Positions 48,890 through 61,800 of a stretch of 64,000 nt of DNA are shown here, in pieces. Source of the DNA: Synchiropus splendidus. Taxonomy: Eukaryota; Chordata; Actinopteri; Syngnathiformes; Callionymidae. The notes below the pieces were generated by a model that saw only the letters and a program-made list of their open reading frames with translations, had not been told where the DNA came from and did no database searches. A program made the translations under genes and the position numbers. The stretch is taken from positions 34,379,937 to 34,443,936 of the forward strand of contig NC_071334.1 in NCBI RefSeq assembly GCF_027744825.2, given 5' to 3'. The first letter of the stretch is position 1; each line of letters opens with the position of its first letter.

Positions 48890-48968
<79 letters not shown>
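48890..48968. repeat. Compound (CA)n(TA)n microsatellite
   Basis: About 17 CA units run directly into about 22 TA units. Confidence 0.97.
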
Positions 48969-48969
<1 letters not shown>

Positions 48970-51900
48970 GCAAACACAAATTATAATTGGGTTTAAGTTT
49001 GGTTAAGGTGAACCAAAGAGGGAGTACAAACATGTGTCATGTGACTATCCATGTGGATGTTCACTGTTAAAAGGTTGTTCATAGTGTGTGTGAGAGTTGT
49101 TATTACAATAACGTTATCTCAGGATTTGTGGTTTTAATTTTGTCCGTGTGTGTATGTGTGTGTGCAGACTCACAGTGTGTTTCGACAAAACATGCAGTGA
49201 TGTGGCAGTCAATCTGCCTTGTGGTTCACATGCACTCAACGTGCAGGGCAGCACAGACGGGTGTCGTGGTTGGTAAACACTGATTTTTCTTTCGGGATTC
49301 TTGAGCAAAAAGTATCCTGGGTGCTGATTGGCTGTTTGTTTTAAGCCCTTTGATGATGAGGAATCTGGCTTGAGAGCTTTGGACCAGAGGGAGATGAATG
49401 TAAAGATCACTGTATCATCACTGTAAATGAAATTGGGGAGGGTAAAAGCAGAAAATGCGTAACATGATATAATTCATATGGTGACTCCTTCTTGGATTGT
49501 CACCTTTTTGCAACAAGTTGTGGGTCTTGAATCATCTTCATCTTCTGGTCACTCCACTCTTCTTCACGCCCTTCTTTCTTATATCCATTCAGCTTAGGTG
49601 GCTGTCTTCATTCTTTCTTTTGCATTTTCATCCATGTTTCCAGTCTCTCCAAGCCATCTGAGTCTGCCCTCTCTACGCTCTGTGGATGAGGCAAATGAAT
49701 AAAACTGGTGAATCCAAAACTATTATTTTATTTTTCAACTGCTCTCGTCTGAGTGGATTATGAATCATCTGTTCACTTTACTCACAGCTTCTTGACTCTT
49801 GACTCCTTCTGGATGGTATGAAAAGTGTGCTCCCTGCTGGCAGCAATGAGTGACTGCACCTGGGGTACTTCTGAAATGCCACAAAAGGAGCAACAGCAGC
49901 GCACTTGCTTCTAGGCTCAAACACAAGTATTCCAAGGGGAATAAGATAGGAAATGAAAGCAAGTGCTGTCAGAAGTTTGTCCCTGCTGCTACTTCGGTGG
50001 AGACCACACAGGTGCCGTTAAGGCAGCAGAATCAGAGAAAGAGTCAGATCAGGATGAAGCTGTTCCCAACTGTAACTGTATGACCCATGGAGAACTATGA
50101 GAACTATGGAAATGCTGAGCATCTTTTCAACCCTGGTTTATTGAGGTGGAAGTTTGTTTCTTGTTGTTTGAACTTTTAGATGATACAGTACATGACCCAA
50201 ATGTGACAACTGTACTTCCATAAAAAATAAATAAATAAAATTAAATAAAATAGTTGATTGTTAATTCTACTACTGAAGACCCTCACCTATACTTGATCAT
50301 TATTTTCATTGATCATACATTATTGCAACAGTTAAGGAGATTGGCGGTCTTGTGTTGCTTGTGACAAGTCAGTATCTTGGTTAAATGTTAAGATATTCTG
50401 GTTTTATATGTGTAATGGCGCTCATGAGGTTTTGCTTCTCATAACTGTGGGACGGGTGAGAACCAGTGCTGCATACTATACAACCCCACTGATCTGAAAG
50501 GATTATTTGTTTCAAAACTTCCCCAGTCTTTTTGGTTTCAAACTGCGCCCCCTACAGGTGTCCCGACATTATGATGGGGGAAGAATGGAAACAAATTTGC
50601 ACCCCGAGCATGGACATGTTTGTGAGAGGACTACCTATTAAAGGCAGATGACGAATCAACAAGTAAGGCAACCCAAGCAATGGCGAGAACATAGGGCGAC
50701 TCATACCTTGCTTACGGCTGCAAAAAAAGTTTGGGAACCATTGGTCAAAGGGAACAGGATTGTGTTGACATATTTAGTGTACTGAATAAATACATAGTTT
50801 TCTGTTTTTCTGGTTGTCTAGAGGTGCTATATCAACTATTAGCGAACATATGAAGAGACACCTTGTTTTTTGACAGAGAGAACAAGATTCAAAATGTACT
50901 GATCTGTAATGAGCTGTCATGAACGACCAACTAACAAATCATCCAAAGATCCAGACAGTTGAAGGTGAATCCTGCCCAGGTTGAAGACAAGATCTGTTCC
51001 CGGATTCAGATGGAAAGGTGGATCTGTGAGAATGAGTGCAGCATCTCTTGTCATGAGGACTCGGCATCGGTTTGTCATGGTGACTGCGGGATGCCTCCCT
51101 AGGTGGAGACCATGGGGCGTTAAACCCAAGACACGCAGGAGAGTTCAGGTCTCCTGACTGACTTGGGAACACCTCAATATTCCGCCAGAGGTTTCTGAGG
51201 GAAGAGAAGTCTGGGCTTCTTTGCGTCAGCTGCTGCCCCACAACAAAATGAGTGAAAGAAAAAGCATGGGGTTGGAATCCTGATGTCTTATTAGAGTAAC
51301 TTAAAGAATTTCCTGAGGCTACATGCTTGCTGATGTTTTTCCCTGCTAGTGTGAAGTCTGCTCAGATGAATAAGAAATTCTTTCAAATCAATTGCTCCGT
51401 GCTTTGCGGGAGATGATTCTCAGAGGAACGCTTTCACAGTCAATACTGCAGCCGTCGCCCCTAACACTCACTACTTATAGTACACAGCGAAACTAAATTG
51501 CTTTTTTTATTAAAAGCAGCAACTCTGCTGGCACATCACTCGCACTCTAAACAAAGTGACTGTCATCGGCATTGACTGGCCGCTCTGCCATTCGCCTCAC
51601 ATCACTCTCCCGTTCGTCCTGTGGCTGTTCAGAGTTGCTCACACCTACATCCATTTTCATTGCAGAGATGAAGTTTGACAGAATATTTGGCCTCTGTCGT
51701 CCGTCCTCCCGGCGCATTCTTCTGTGTTTGCCCTTCATACCCGCAGTACCCTGTGTCAGCCCACAGAGGAACTGAAATCAGGACCTGAGAACGGCAAAGG
51801 GATTTTCACGAGAGTGCAGTTTTCTTTCTTAATCCTGGGCTGAATGGCAAATGGCTTCAAAGAGAAAAACATTATGATGCCAGGCTTTGTTCCACAGCGC

Positions 51901-53527
51901 TCTCCTCACAAAAAGCTCTTACACCTTCGTACACCTTCTTCAGAAGCGCGGCAGTTATCAGTGCACGGCAGAGGCCATTAAGCCGACAGCTTTATTTGCG
52001 GGGGAGGTTTAACCTGTACCTGACAGTATTTAGACCTGCCAGTGCCTGAGTGAGCAGACAAATAAGCCCTGGCTTACATTACACATGATCCTGTTTTGCA
52101 TTTGGCCTTCATTTGCCATCTTTAAGAAGCGGTCCGCATTTTTAAGAATATTTGACAGCAATGAGAAATCAATTGGAAATCATGGAACCCGAATTCTGTG
52201 GTTAGCTTTCGGGATTATAGTTTCACCATGGTCACAGTTAACTCGAGCTAAATGTTGCTTCTTGCTTTAGCATGTTTATTTGTGAAATATACAAACATAA
52301 TGTGCGCTGAATAAAAAAAAAAAAGGAGGATTACAATCAGAGGGCCCTACGGTGACACAACAGAGATGGAGGTAGGTGAAGAAGAGAGTGCAGCTACGGA
52401 GGAGTAAGTCAAGGACAGTAAGTTATAGGACAGTAATGCTCACGCTCAAGCGTGAGAATTGAAATGCAGGACAACATCAGTAATTAATACAGTGTACCAG
52501 AGGGACTTGTGAAGGAGTTTGGGGTCAAGTTAGGGAGGATGTAGCTTGGTCATGAGTTGGGCCAAGAATTGTAGATGGAAAAACAAAAGAACAACTAAGG
52601 TTCAGAGCTGTGGTGAATGAGGACATGAAGAGGATATTGTAAAGTATCACACATCACAACAATCAGGCAGTTTTTGTTCCGAATGCTCCATCCATACCAA
52701 GAATGGTCACCTCGACTGTTTTGTAAGATTATCCTAAAAGGAAATCCTTTTGTCTTTCTCCCCAATAATCGAGTCTGAAAACGCTGGGGCCAACAATCGC
52801 AGTTATCTTGATGTTGCTTTTGGGACTCACCCGTTTAAAAAAAAAACATGTAAAGCTACCATCATCCGAGGAACTTTCGTGTCGCAAGTTGTGCTTTCTG
52901 CTTTTTGCAATGTTTCTACTTCCTTTTGTCGAACCTGATTCATCGGGTTTCACTAGTTTCACTAGGTCCTTCGAATATGATTTGAACAAGTCAATGGTAA
53001 TTTATGTCTTGAAGCAGTGTGAAGGAAGTTTGTCTGGAATACAATGGGTCTGCGATGAACCAGAAATCACTCGTGCTCTTTTTAATTGACTTGTGAATCC
53101 CACAGGTATGCCGCACAAAATGTCATACCAACATTGTAGATCACCACATTAAATTTCTCTAGGCCGAAAAATATTGACTATCTCTTCCCACGACCGAATC
53201 TCCTACAGGCTTAAAAACAAATCCTGCAGCATCCAGGGACGATAAATCCATCTCACTAGGATATGGATGAAGCATTACAGCCGCTCTTTTAAGTCACCTG
53301 CTGTGGACTGCAACTGTTTCTGCCCTTTAAATATCCGCATCAGTGATAGTGTTGTAGACGCACTGCTGCTCCCCAAGCTGAGGTTGAACCAAAAACAAAC
53401 CTGGATGGCGAAGGGAAAACATCACATTATTTCAATTGAACATTGAAATAATGTTCAATTTGTCCAATTGAACATTATGAAAATGGTCATCATTTAAAGG
53501 CAACCAATCATGCAATAATGAACAAAA
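48969..53527. other. Intergenic, no gene seen
   Basis: About 4.5 kb without a recognised gene. A short piece near 49630-49690 (TCTCCAAGCCATCTGAGTCT) faintly resembles the antisense of the LINE LRWFGH coding segment. A minus-strand open frame at 52729-52989 (86 codons) has no recognised domain. Confidence 0.35.
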
Positions 53528-53552
53528 CATAATAATAATAATAATAATAATA
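53434..53552. repeat. AATTGAACATT inverted repeats followed by an (AAT)n tract
   Basis: AATTGAACATT (53434-53444) pairs perfectly with AATGTTCAATT (53450-53460) around 5 nt. A third copy in the first orientation follows at about 53466-53476. An AAT microsatellite lies at 53529-53552. Confidence 0.75.
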
Positions 53553-53619
53553 AATACATTGAGAAATATCAATAATAATCATAGAAGTAACTCATAAATA
53601 AATAAACCATGAACAACAA

Positions 53620-54044
53620 GGGCTGTTCACAAATTCACAAAGTCCACAATGGGAATGGGCGACTCAGCCATCATCAGGTTAGATGGAGGAACTATGACTC
53701 TCCTGAAGTCCACGATCATCTCTGCAGTCTTCTGGGCATTCACATCCAGATCCTTCTAGTTTTGCCCAAGCCCACTTCTAGTTTTGATGAAGTGCGTTTT
53801 CCCGGATGAGTTTGCTCAACCATGTCTCTGTCAAACACAAAACACAAGAGGAGGAAAGGTCCCTGTTCCTTCTCACCGTCAGCACGAGTTCATCCAACTT
53901 ATTGCTGAGTGAGCGAACGTTGCAGAGGAATATCCCGCGAGGTGCCGTGCACAATCCTCTTTGGTGAAGTGAACCGCCAGATTTGCCTCGCCTCCTCAGT
54001 CTCTTCCATCCAGCCAAAAAGTGGACTACCGGCGAAACTGACAC
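53620..54044 (-). mobile_element. Internally deleted CR1/Rex1-like LINE (endonuclease start joined to RT piece)
   Basis: The minus strand at 54044-53778 reads GIFLCNVRSLSNKLDELVLT, then VLCLTETWLS, the start of an APE-type endonuclease with its TETWL catalytic segment. Directly beyond, at about 53735-53636, the same strand reads KTAEMIVDFRRVIVPPSNLM and IPIVDFV, an RT motif that normally lies far downstream. The middle of the element is missing. The RT motif is the one also seen at 28790, so the family is probably the same. Confidence 0.7.
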
Positions 54045-56022
54045 AAAACATGTAGGTAGTAAGTCAGACGGATTGATAGTCCTTCATCGACTTATCTCAG
54101 GTGTAAGAACACGGGGATGCACCATCAAAACATAAAACCAAGCCACATAACACGCACAATAATTCCAGGCCAGCATTGCTGCCATCTTATACAAAAACTA
54201 TTGCAGCCAATGTTTGTCTTGGAGGAGCAGGGACATGTCTGCAATATGTTTAGTTTAAGAAACTCGTGCTGATATTGTGTGTAGAATTTCATCAGCACTG
54301 ACTTGTGAGATAAAGCTATACATTTCCTTCACCCTCTATGGCACCATTCTGTCAGTCATGAAGATAAACTCGACCTGCTTATCGTCAGTGAAGTTTAACT
54401 GAAGCTGTGTGTCAGTTACCGATATCTGTGAGGATATTGCACTGGCAATTCAGAGACACAACTCTCAGATGGAGCTCGTGCAGCAAATTGAAGCTTAACA
54501 AGTGATGGTTACAGTCCACCTTAAGTGTGAGCGGTCGCTTGTCTACATACTGTATGTGGGGAGATCAGGTCGAATTCTTCAGTCAGGTCCACTGTGAAGT
54601 ACTGCAAGAGAACTCAGTCAGATATGCAGGTCTTCTATAGGTTTATTCTCGGTTAAGGGGTCCACACACAAGGATTTTCAAAATCTTGTCTGTTTTGTCT
54701 GTCAGTGACACCACACATGAAGACAAAAAGTCTGCTGTTGATTGTCGGTATAAAGATTCTGCCTCACCACTGATCACAGAAGCGCTTCCTCCTAGAAATC
54801 TGGCGACACACTTGTGATAAAACAGGTGGAGACATCACAACAAGTGAAAACACTACTCACATTGTAATGGTGGTTTTATGCATTTTCTATCAGAATAAAC
54901 GGCAGAAAGAAAAGAACGTCAGAAGTGACAGGATCAGGTCTACTGCTCACGCCCCCTTACTAAGGGACGGACCAGGTGAGTGTGGCTGAAGACTCCAGTG
55001 ACGTCTCATGAGTAGAAACTAGTGATGATGGAATTGTTTAGAGTCAACTTTCAGTGACCATTCCAGGGTAAAATGTATTGATCAATTGCAGACTAATATG
55101 TTGCTACTGTAACAAAGATATGATTCAGTGGTTTATTTGTGGTACTATGTGTTCCCTATTGTAAAGTGTAACCAGATTCTCTGATAGGATAATCTTTGAA
55201 GAGTTACAATAATCAGGTCTTCACCCAGCTCAGTCAAGAAGGAGCAAAACTGGAACAAAAACAGCCCGCCTGTTATATGTGTGGCCCACTTTAAGTGTCA
55301 GAAGGAAGTGTGCATCTCACTGACAACTTTTTTGTCGAGTACAAGGATGCCAGCACTTTCTTGCCGAACATTCAAGGTTGATAATTCACTTGGAACTCTT
55401 GAAATATAATGTCATTACCTTCTAGTGGGCACCAACATCACCATGTCTAGAACAAACATGAGTGATATGTCCTGCTGCTCAACAGCAACGGATCTGAATG
55501 AGGGCATATTTCATCACTCTAAATAGTGCACGACGGAGAGTTGATTTCCTGATTTCATTTTGCCCCAGGATAAAACAGGTTTCAGCCCTTTTTTATAATA
55601 TTTTTAAAATACACATCACTTATATGTCTAAGCGCATTGCGTTTTTACTCTTTTTCGTGCCGTGAAAACAATAACATGTCACACAGGATCAAGTCATCCT
55701 CCAGCACAATCGTAACCGCTCTTATTCACTACATCACATCGCCCTGTTATTTTTCGCCTTCTTAGTCACATGTGGATGACAGAAAATGCACGTGTGCATC
55801 AGTCAAATGTCCTTCAAATATATGCGAACACTGACACTCTAGCCCACGTAAAGACACTCATGAAGGCCTAGCTCCTGCGACATTCTCTCTGGATGACTGA
55901 CCCCAAATACTTCACTCATGAAATACTCACTTTATTTCACTCTTCCTCCTGTCTCTCTGTCATTTACACACATGGATTCGGTCTTACTTGGACTGTCATT
56001 CATTCCTCTCTTGCCTCCAGCT
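54045..56022. other. Intergenic, no gene seen
   Basis: No coding, RNA or repeat signal is recognised. Confidence 0.35.
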
Positions 56023-56075
56023 AGTGATGGGGAGAGAGGTTTCATGAAACACTGTCCTGATTTTCAGAGGTCATA
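56023..56075 (+). mobile_element. Terminal fragment of the 20037-type miniature element
   Basis: TAGTGATGGGGAGAGAGGTT then TTCATGAAACACTGTCCTG and TTTTCAGAGG follow the same order as the left end of the element at 20037. Only the first 50 or so bases are kept. Confidence 0.4.
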
Positions 56076-57690
56076 GGCCATAGAGTCCAGGACTTGGGGA
56101 TAGTTTACAGTCCAGGTTGGTTGACTGACGTAGCAAGTGAAACAACCAAACTGATAACTCTTTCCAGGAACATTTATTTGTGTATGCATGCCGTTTTATA
56201 ACTCGACTAAAGTGGGGTTCGGCTGCTACTCAAAACAGCAGAAGTGGCCTCCTTCCTTTTAATCCATTTTCAAGAAGTCTTCTCTGGGCTCACTGCTGCT
56301 TTGTCACTGCTTCTAAAAACAACTCGTCACACATTGTGGAGTGCGGTTCGAACGATCTTTTAATCACAGCTCGCCATCCATCTCGCGTTCTAATCCATAC
56401 AGTTGCCTCGCTAAGTGAACAGAGGTGCTGTTTAGGCTCCACCGTCTGGCAGCGGTCCAAAAATATTGATTGACGCATGATCCCTGACAGCAGCTTCCTA
56501 CCTCTCCCACTGCAATTTTAGCTCATGACAATTATATCTCACCTGCATCTCACTGAAATCAGATATAGGGTTCATGTCCTAAAAAATGAAAATTGATTCA
56601 TGTTAATGTGATGCGGGGAAAAAGCTGACACAGCGCTGCTGCGGTTACATACAGTATGTTTGTCCCTTCATCTCTCGACGCTGCCTTGGATCCACCGTGG
56701 AAGGTTGGCGAAGGTCATTCCTGAATCCTTTCCTCTCACACCTGGCTCCTTTTGCCTGTAATTCATTGCCTCTCCGGCAGCAAGTGATTTGAAGGCAGCC
56801 TCCGTCCACCCGCAGATGAGATACCTGCTCAGCAATAACAAGAGTCACCCAATTTAGTCGCCTCCTCCGTGGCCCGTATCAGATTGAACCTGCTTCGGAA
56901 GGATTATCGGCTCTTTTGTCTCTCAGCTTGACTCGTGCGAGCCGACTGCAATATCCCCTCACGCACACGACAAAACTCTTGTGCAGCAGAAAATGAAGCT
57001 GAAGATGAATTTCATGTGAAGCTCATCTCGATAAGTAAGTGGGAAGCTAATTTATGCCAAACACGAGTTCCTCTTCAGCTGCCTACTGAATTGTCTTATT
57101 AGTGATGAGATTAAATATTTTAGCTTTGGGCGCATCAAAACAAAACACTAGTGTTTCAGTTTTAAAAAAAGGTTAACAGTGAGAAACCTTGGTGGCGAAT
57201 GACTCGTGTGTGTTTATAAGGCCTACGTCGGTCGCAGAGGGAAATAGGTGTCATGAATTAAAGCACAAGAGTCCAGCAGCTGTCCACATTTGCCATAGTT
57301 CAGGTGACAAGAAGCAACTATCTCCTCGTACAACATTTCGATATATGCTGCTATACTGGACGGCATTAAGCAGCTCCTACAACTTGTTCCCAATTATAAT
57401 ATTAATTAGGAATTTAAAAGTAATCTCAATCGGCTAAAAGTAAATCAGTCATCACCATCGATTTATTATTACACAGCTTACAGAAATAAAGCTGATGACT
57501 GGATATTAACACACCTTTCAGTAAGTAGGTGATTTGTTCACTCAGGCATTCCTTTCTTCGACCACTTCTTTTGTTTGTGTACATTCAATCTGCCGCTGAT
57601 TCCTCTTGTAGGACACATCACTGGACACTTACAGATGATTCAACATGAGACAACAATACAGAAATACAACACAAATACAAACTCGATTTA
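56076..57690. other. Intergenic, no gene seen
   Basis: No gene is recognised. The part 56860-57060 is of high complexity and free of repeats. Confidence 0.35.
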
Positions 57691-57692
57691 TT

Positions 57693-58806
57693 GAAATAAT
57701 ACCTTCGCCTTCACCTTCTTCTGCCGCTTATCCGGGGTCGGGTCGCAGAGGCAGCATTCGGAGCAAGGAAGTCCAAATTTCCCGATCCGCACAAACCTCC
57801 TCCAGCTCTTCGCGAAAACCTCCCCAGGGAGGCGTCCAGGGGGCATCCGGATCAGATGCCCGAGCCACCTCTACTGGTTCCTCTCGATGTGGAGGAGCAG
57901 CGGCTCCACCCCGAGCTCCTCCCGGATGACCGAACTCCTCACCCTATCTCTAAGGGTGCGCTCAGCCACCCTGCGGAGGAAACTCATCTCAGCTGCTTGT
58001 ATCCACGATCTCATACTTTCGGTCATTACCCAAAGCTCGTGGCCATAGGTGAGGGTGGGAACGTAGATTGATCGGTAAATCGAGAGCTTCGTCTTGTGAC
58101 TCAGCTCCCTCTTCACCACGACCGCATCACTGCTGCCGCTGCACCAACCCATCTATCAATCTCACGCTCCCCTTTTCCCTCACTCGAGAACAAGACCCCG
58201 AGATACTTAAACTCCACCACTTGGGGCAGGAACTCTCAACCAACCCGGAGAGAGCAAACCACCTTGTTCCGGTCGAGAACCATGGCCTCAGACTTGGAGG
58301 TGCTGATCCTCATCCCGACCGCTTCACACTTGGCTGCAAACCGCCCCAGCGCATGCTGAAGGTCTGATGAGGCCAGCAGAATGACATTGTCTGCAAATAA
58401 CAGAGATGAAATTCTGTGGTTCCCGAACTGGATCCCCTCCAACCCCTGGCTACGCCTAGAAATTCTGTCCATAAAGGTAATGAACAGAACTGGTGACGAA
58501 GGGCAGCCCTGGCGGACGCCAACATGCACCGGGAACAGGTCTGATTTACTGCCGGCAATGCGAACCATGCTCCTGCTCCGGTCATACAGGGAGCGGACAG
58601 CCCCTAGCAGAGGGCCCCGTACCCCATATTCCCGGAGCACCCCCCACAGGACATCGTGAGGGACACGGTCGAACGCCTTCTCCAAATCCACAAAGCACAT
58701 GTGGACTGGTTGGGCGAACCCTCGAGCACCCGATGGAGGGTATAGAGCTGGTCCAGTGTTCCACGACTGGGACGAAAACCACACTGTTCCTCCTGGATCC
58801 GAAGTT
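57693..58806 (-). mobile_element. 5'-truncated non-LTR retrotransposon, RT domain to 3' end
   Basis: The minus strand from 58784 reads HMCFVDLEKAFDRVPHDVLW (RT motif A), VGVRQGCPSSPVLF (motif B), SSLLFADNVILLASS (motif C) and GMRISTSKSEAMVLDRNKVV. After a frame break come KLSIYRSIYVPTLTYGHELW, IQAAEMSFLRRVAERTLRDR and EELGVEPLLLHIER. The 3' end near 57695 is a short AAGGTGAAGGCGAAGG tail. Motif C has FADN where FADD is required. With further frame shifts and the missing 5' part, this copy cannot be active. I do not assign the clade firmly. Confidence 0.88.
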
Positions 58807-58809
58807 CAA

Positions 58810-61800
58810 CTAATATATTAATAGTAATATTCACTTTAAAATGTTAATTGTATACATTTTCCAACATTGTTTTCCCATCCAAAATTATCCCCATACTTAG
58901 AATATCTTCTTGAATAATGAATGGCCCAAGACTGCGAATGCTCCCACCACTGATGCTGCAGGTTCTCATGACTGGTAATATGACAGACCTCCTGCGTTCC
59001 TCTGTGAGGAATGAAAGCCAGAACTCAGTGTGATTTATTGTTTTAGCTAAATCTTTTCTCAAATAATTGCAGTCAGACTGGAAGTCGTTCCCTTTCTACC
59101 TCCTTTTTTGAACAGTATTTTTATGGTTTGACCATGAAAATTGGTGGAACCAAAGGGACTGACGGGAAACACAGATGAAGCGAGAGAGACACAATTTGTG
59201 AGATGTGATTAAACGGCGGATAGCCAGGAGGGTTTATCCATTCCACTTGTCACCAGACACTGAGACAGCTCCAGCCAATGAGAACGCAACACTCACTAAC
59301 TGGCAGTTAGGGGGGCTGTCAGTCATCTGGAAGTGCTTCTGGAGTCTGATTTGCATACCATTTCATGCTGTCCGCCTCTGAACGGCCAAAAATCAAATGC
59401 AGGTCTGTTGTTAGGCTTTTTACACCCATCTTCCTGCGTCTCATCTTCTTGACCGAGTGTGTGCAGGCAGAGAGCTAAATACAGTGGTGGATTGAGAGGT
59501 GAGGTCGAATAACAATTGTGTCAGACAGGCCCGAGTGGACTCCATTATTAGTGCCTTGTTACGCCAGCCAAACACATACACATACAAAAGAAGAATGAGT
59601 GTGTCATGTTCACAGAGGAAGTCCACCAACTCACATCACTCGACGTTTGTGCCTGCTCATGCAGCCTCGGTCATCAGAGCGTGCATCAAGCTCGTGTTGA
59701 TGCAAATGTGCACGTGTGACAACAGCAGCAGCATCCGTCTTTGTCGCACATCAAATCAACTCTGTCTTCCCTGGTGACCTCCAAATGGTAACATCACTGT
59801 CGCCCCCGCCGTGACAGATGTTTATTTAGTCGGCTGCCACGCGAGTGACAGCTCCTCTCCTTCCAATATGAATATAGGCGGGTCAATCAAAACACACTTG
59901 GGAGTGAGATGGTCTTTTATTTAAGGCACAGATGAGAGGGGAGGAAAGATGCTGCTGCTATGACACTTGGTTTCATAGTGATGTCAGGAAAACTTGATTT
60001 CTGTCAGGCACATGTCTTAAATGTGTTGTGATGATATTGCTTTCATGCTATCGTCCTGTTCACAACTTCCATCTATACCTTAGAGTAACTGTAACACTTG
60101 TTGAATTCAGCTGTTTCAAAAAAAAAAAAATCTATATTTAAATAAATGAGTCAGCAGTAGAAGGAAATCCCTGACTAAAATAAGACTAGTTGTTCAAGTT
60201 ATTCATGAAGACTATCCCAGCTGGGGAGAGAGGCAGTGGACCCGAGTCAAAGGGTAATCTATTTTTTTTATTTATTGTTTACAAGAACTAAATTCTTGAC
60301 AGTGTAAAAAAAAAACAATCAAAAAAGAAACAGTTAGCACACAGTAGAATGCATATTTTCCACCTCTATAGTGTAGAGAGACCACCACGCTTCTTAAAAG
60401 TAAAAATACTGAGACAAATGAAAACGTTGATGAGAAAAAAGCAGAATAAAAAAGTCTATAATATAAAACAAGTGATGTAAATATCACAAAAGAAATAAAA
60501 ACTCCCTTTCAAATTGGTGAGGAACATCACTTTGGATCAGAGGCACCAGTTTAGTGCTATTATTGAACACATCCCCGTGACATTTACAAAAAATTTTAAA
60601 CAAAAGACCATAAAAGCTGAAATTTGAAATAAAATCCCCATCTATATGCTTCATTTTGTAATCCAAAGGTGATTTCATTACCAGGAAGGAGGTTCCATCA
60701 AGCATGTATATGTAGTGGTTACCCCTACAGCAGGAGGTTTGAGACAATGGATTTGTAGTGAACCCGCATCCTTTCTATGTTGTGAGGGTTTACTCCGAGG
60801 TTTTCTCCTACAAACATCCAGTAACATCGCATTGTTGACTTCAAATTGTCCATAGGTGTGAGACTCACACAGGCAGGCAGAGAATGCAACTCCAGCAGGG
60901 GATAAGCGGAAGAGAGAGATGAGACATCTCCATACAGTACGTTCCCATCATTAAAAGGCAACTTCCTGGGAGAAATCGCTCGCCAACAACAGCAAACATT
61001 ACACAGGAAGAGAAAACACACCCGGAGCAAGCGGACAGCATCAAACACTGCTGTAAACAGAAGATAACATACCAACGCTGAGAGGTTATTACATTGAGGA
61101 GTCACAGGTGTCTGGAGCGAAACTGGAGGATGTATTTGTTACTCACAGGTGAGAAATTAATGACTTCAGTTTGGATGTAAGGGTTCTTTTAAATAGACAT
61201 CACAGTCAGAATGTAATGAACAGACTCGTACAGTCTAAGATCAGGGGTGGGCAAGCAGCGTCACACAGCAATGTCACACAAAAATGGAACAACGATTCAA
61301 ATCCTTGTTCCAAATATGTATTTTTTGTCCACGTTATTCAATATTTAAGCTCAACTTTCCATTCTTTCACACAATCATTACCCTCTTGCTACATTAAATG
61401 CTCAGATGGTACAGACATCAAAGTCATTTCGTTTTTTCTTGTTTGCACAGTGCTCCTCTGCAAATGAAGTGAACAGCAAATTTGGCTTTTTGTTCAGATC
61501 AGAGATCAGACTAAAACAGTGAAAGAAGCCACATTTGGCTGCGGTTTTGTGTGAGTGGAGCGACAGCACACAGATAATAAAAGCCCCAGGCGAGTCAGGA
61601 CTGTCTCATATATCACAGTTGGAAGCCCGACACTGTAATAACACTTCTTTTCAACAAGATACATTCATCTTTGCTTCCCTTCCTGACCATTTTTATTCCT
61701 CGACTAAATTTTGACAGGTTTTTGATGCTCACACAGAGCGGACAATCGCTGGAGTGTGAACTTAACATCTTTTCATTACGCTGTTTTTGTTTTGGCTGGC

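Noticed and set aside
52729..53089. Overlapping open frames on both strands (86 and 93 codons)
   Set aside because: No recognisable domain, no splice context, and composition like the surrounding desert.
57645..58813. Plus-strand open frames of 70-106 codons
   Set aside because: All are antisense shadows of the minus-strand LINE RT.
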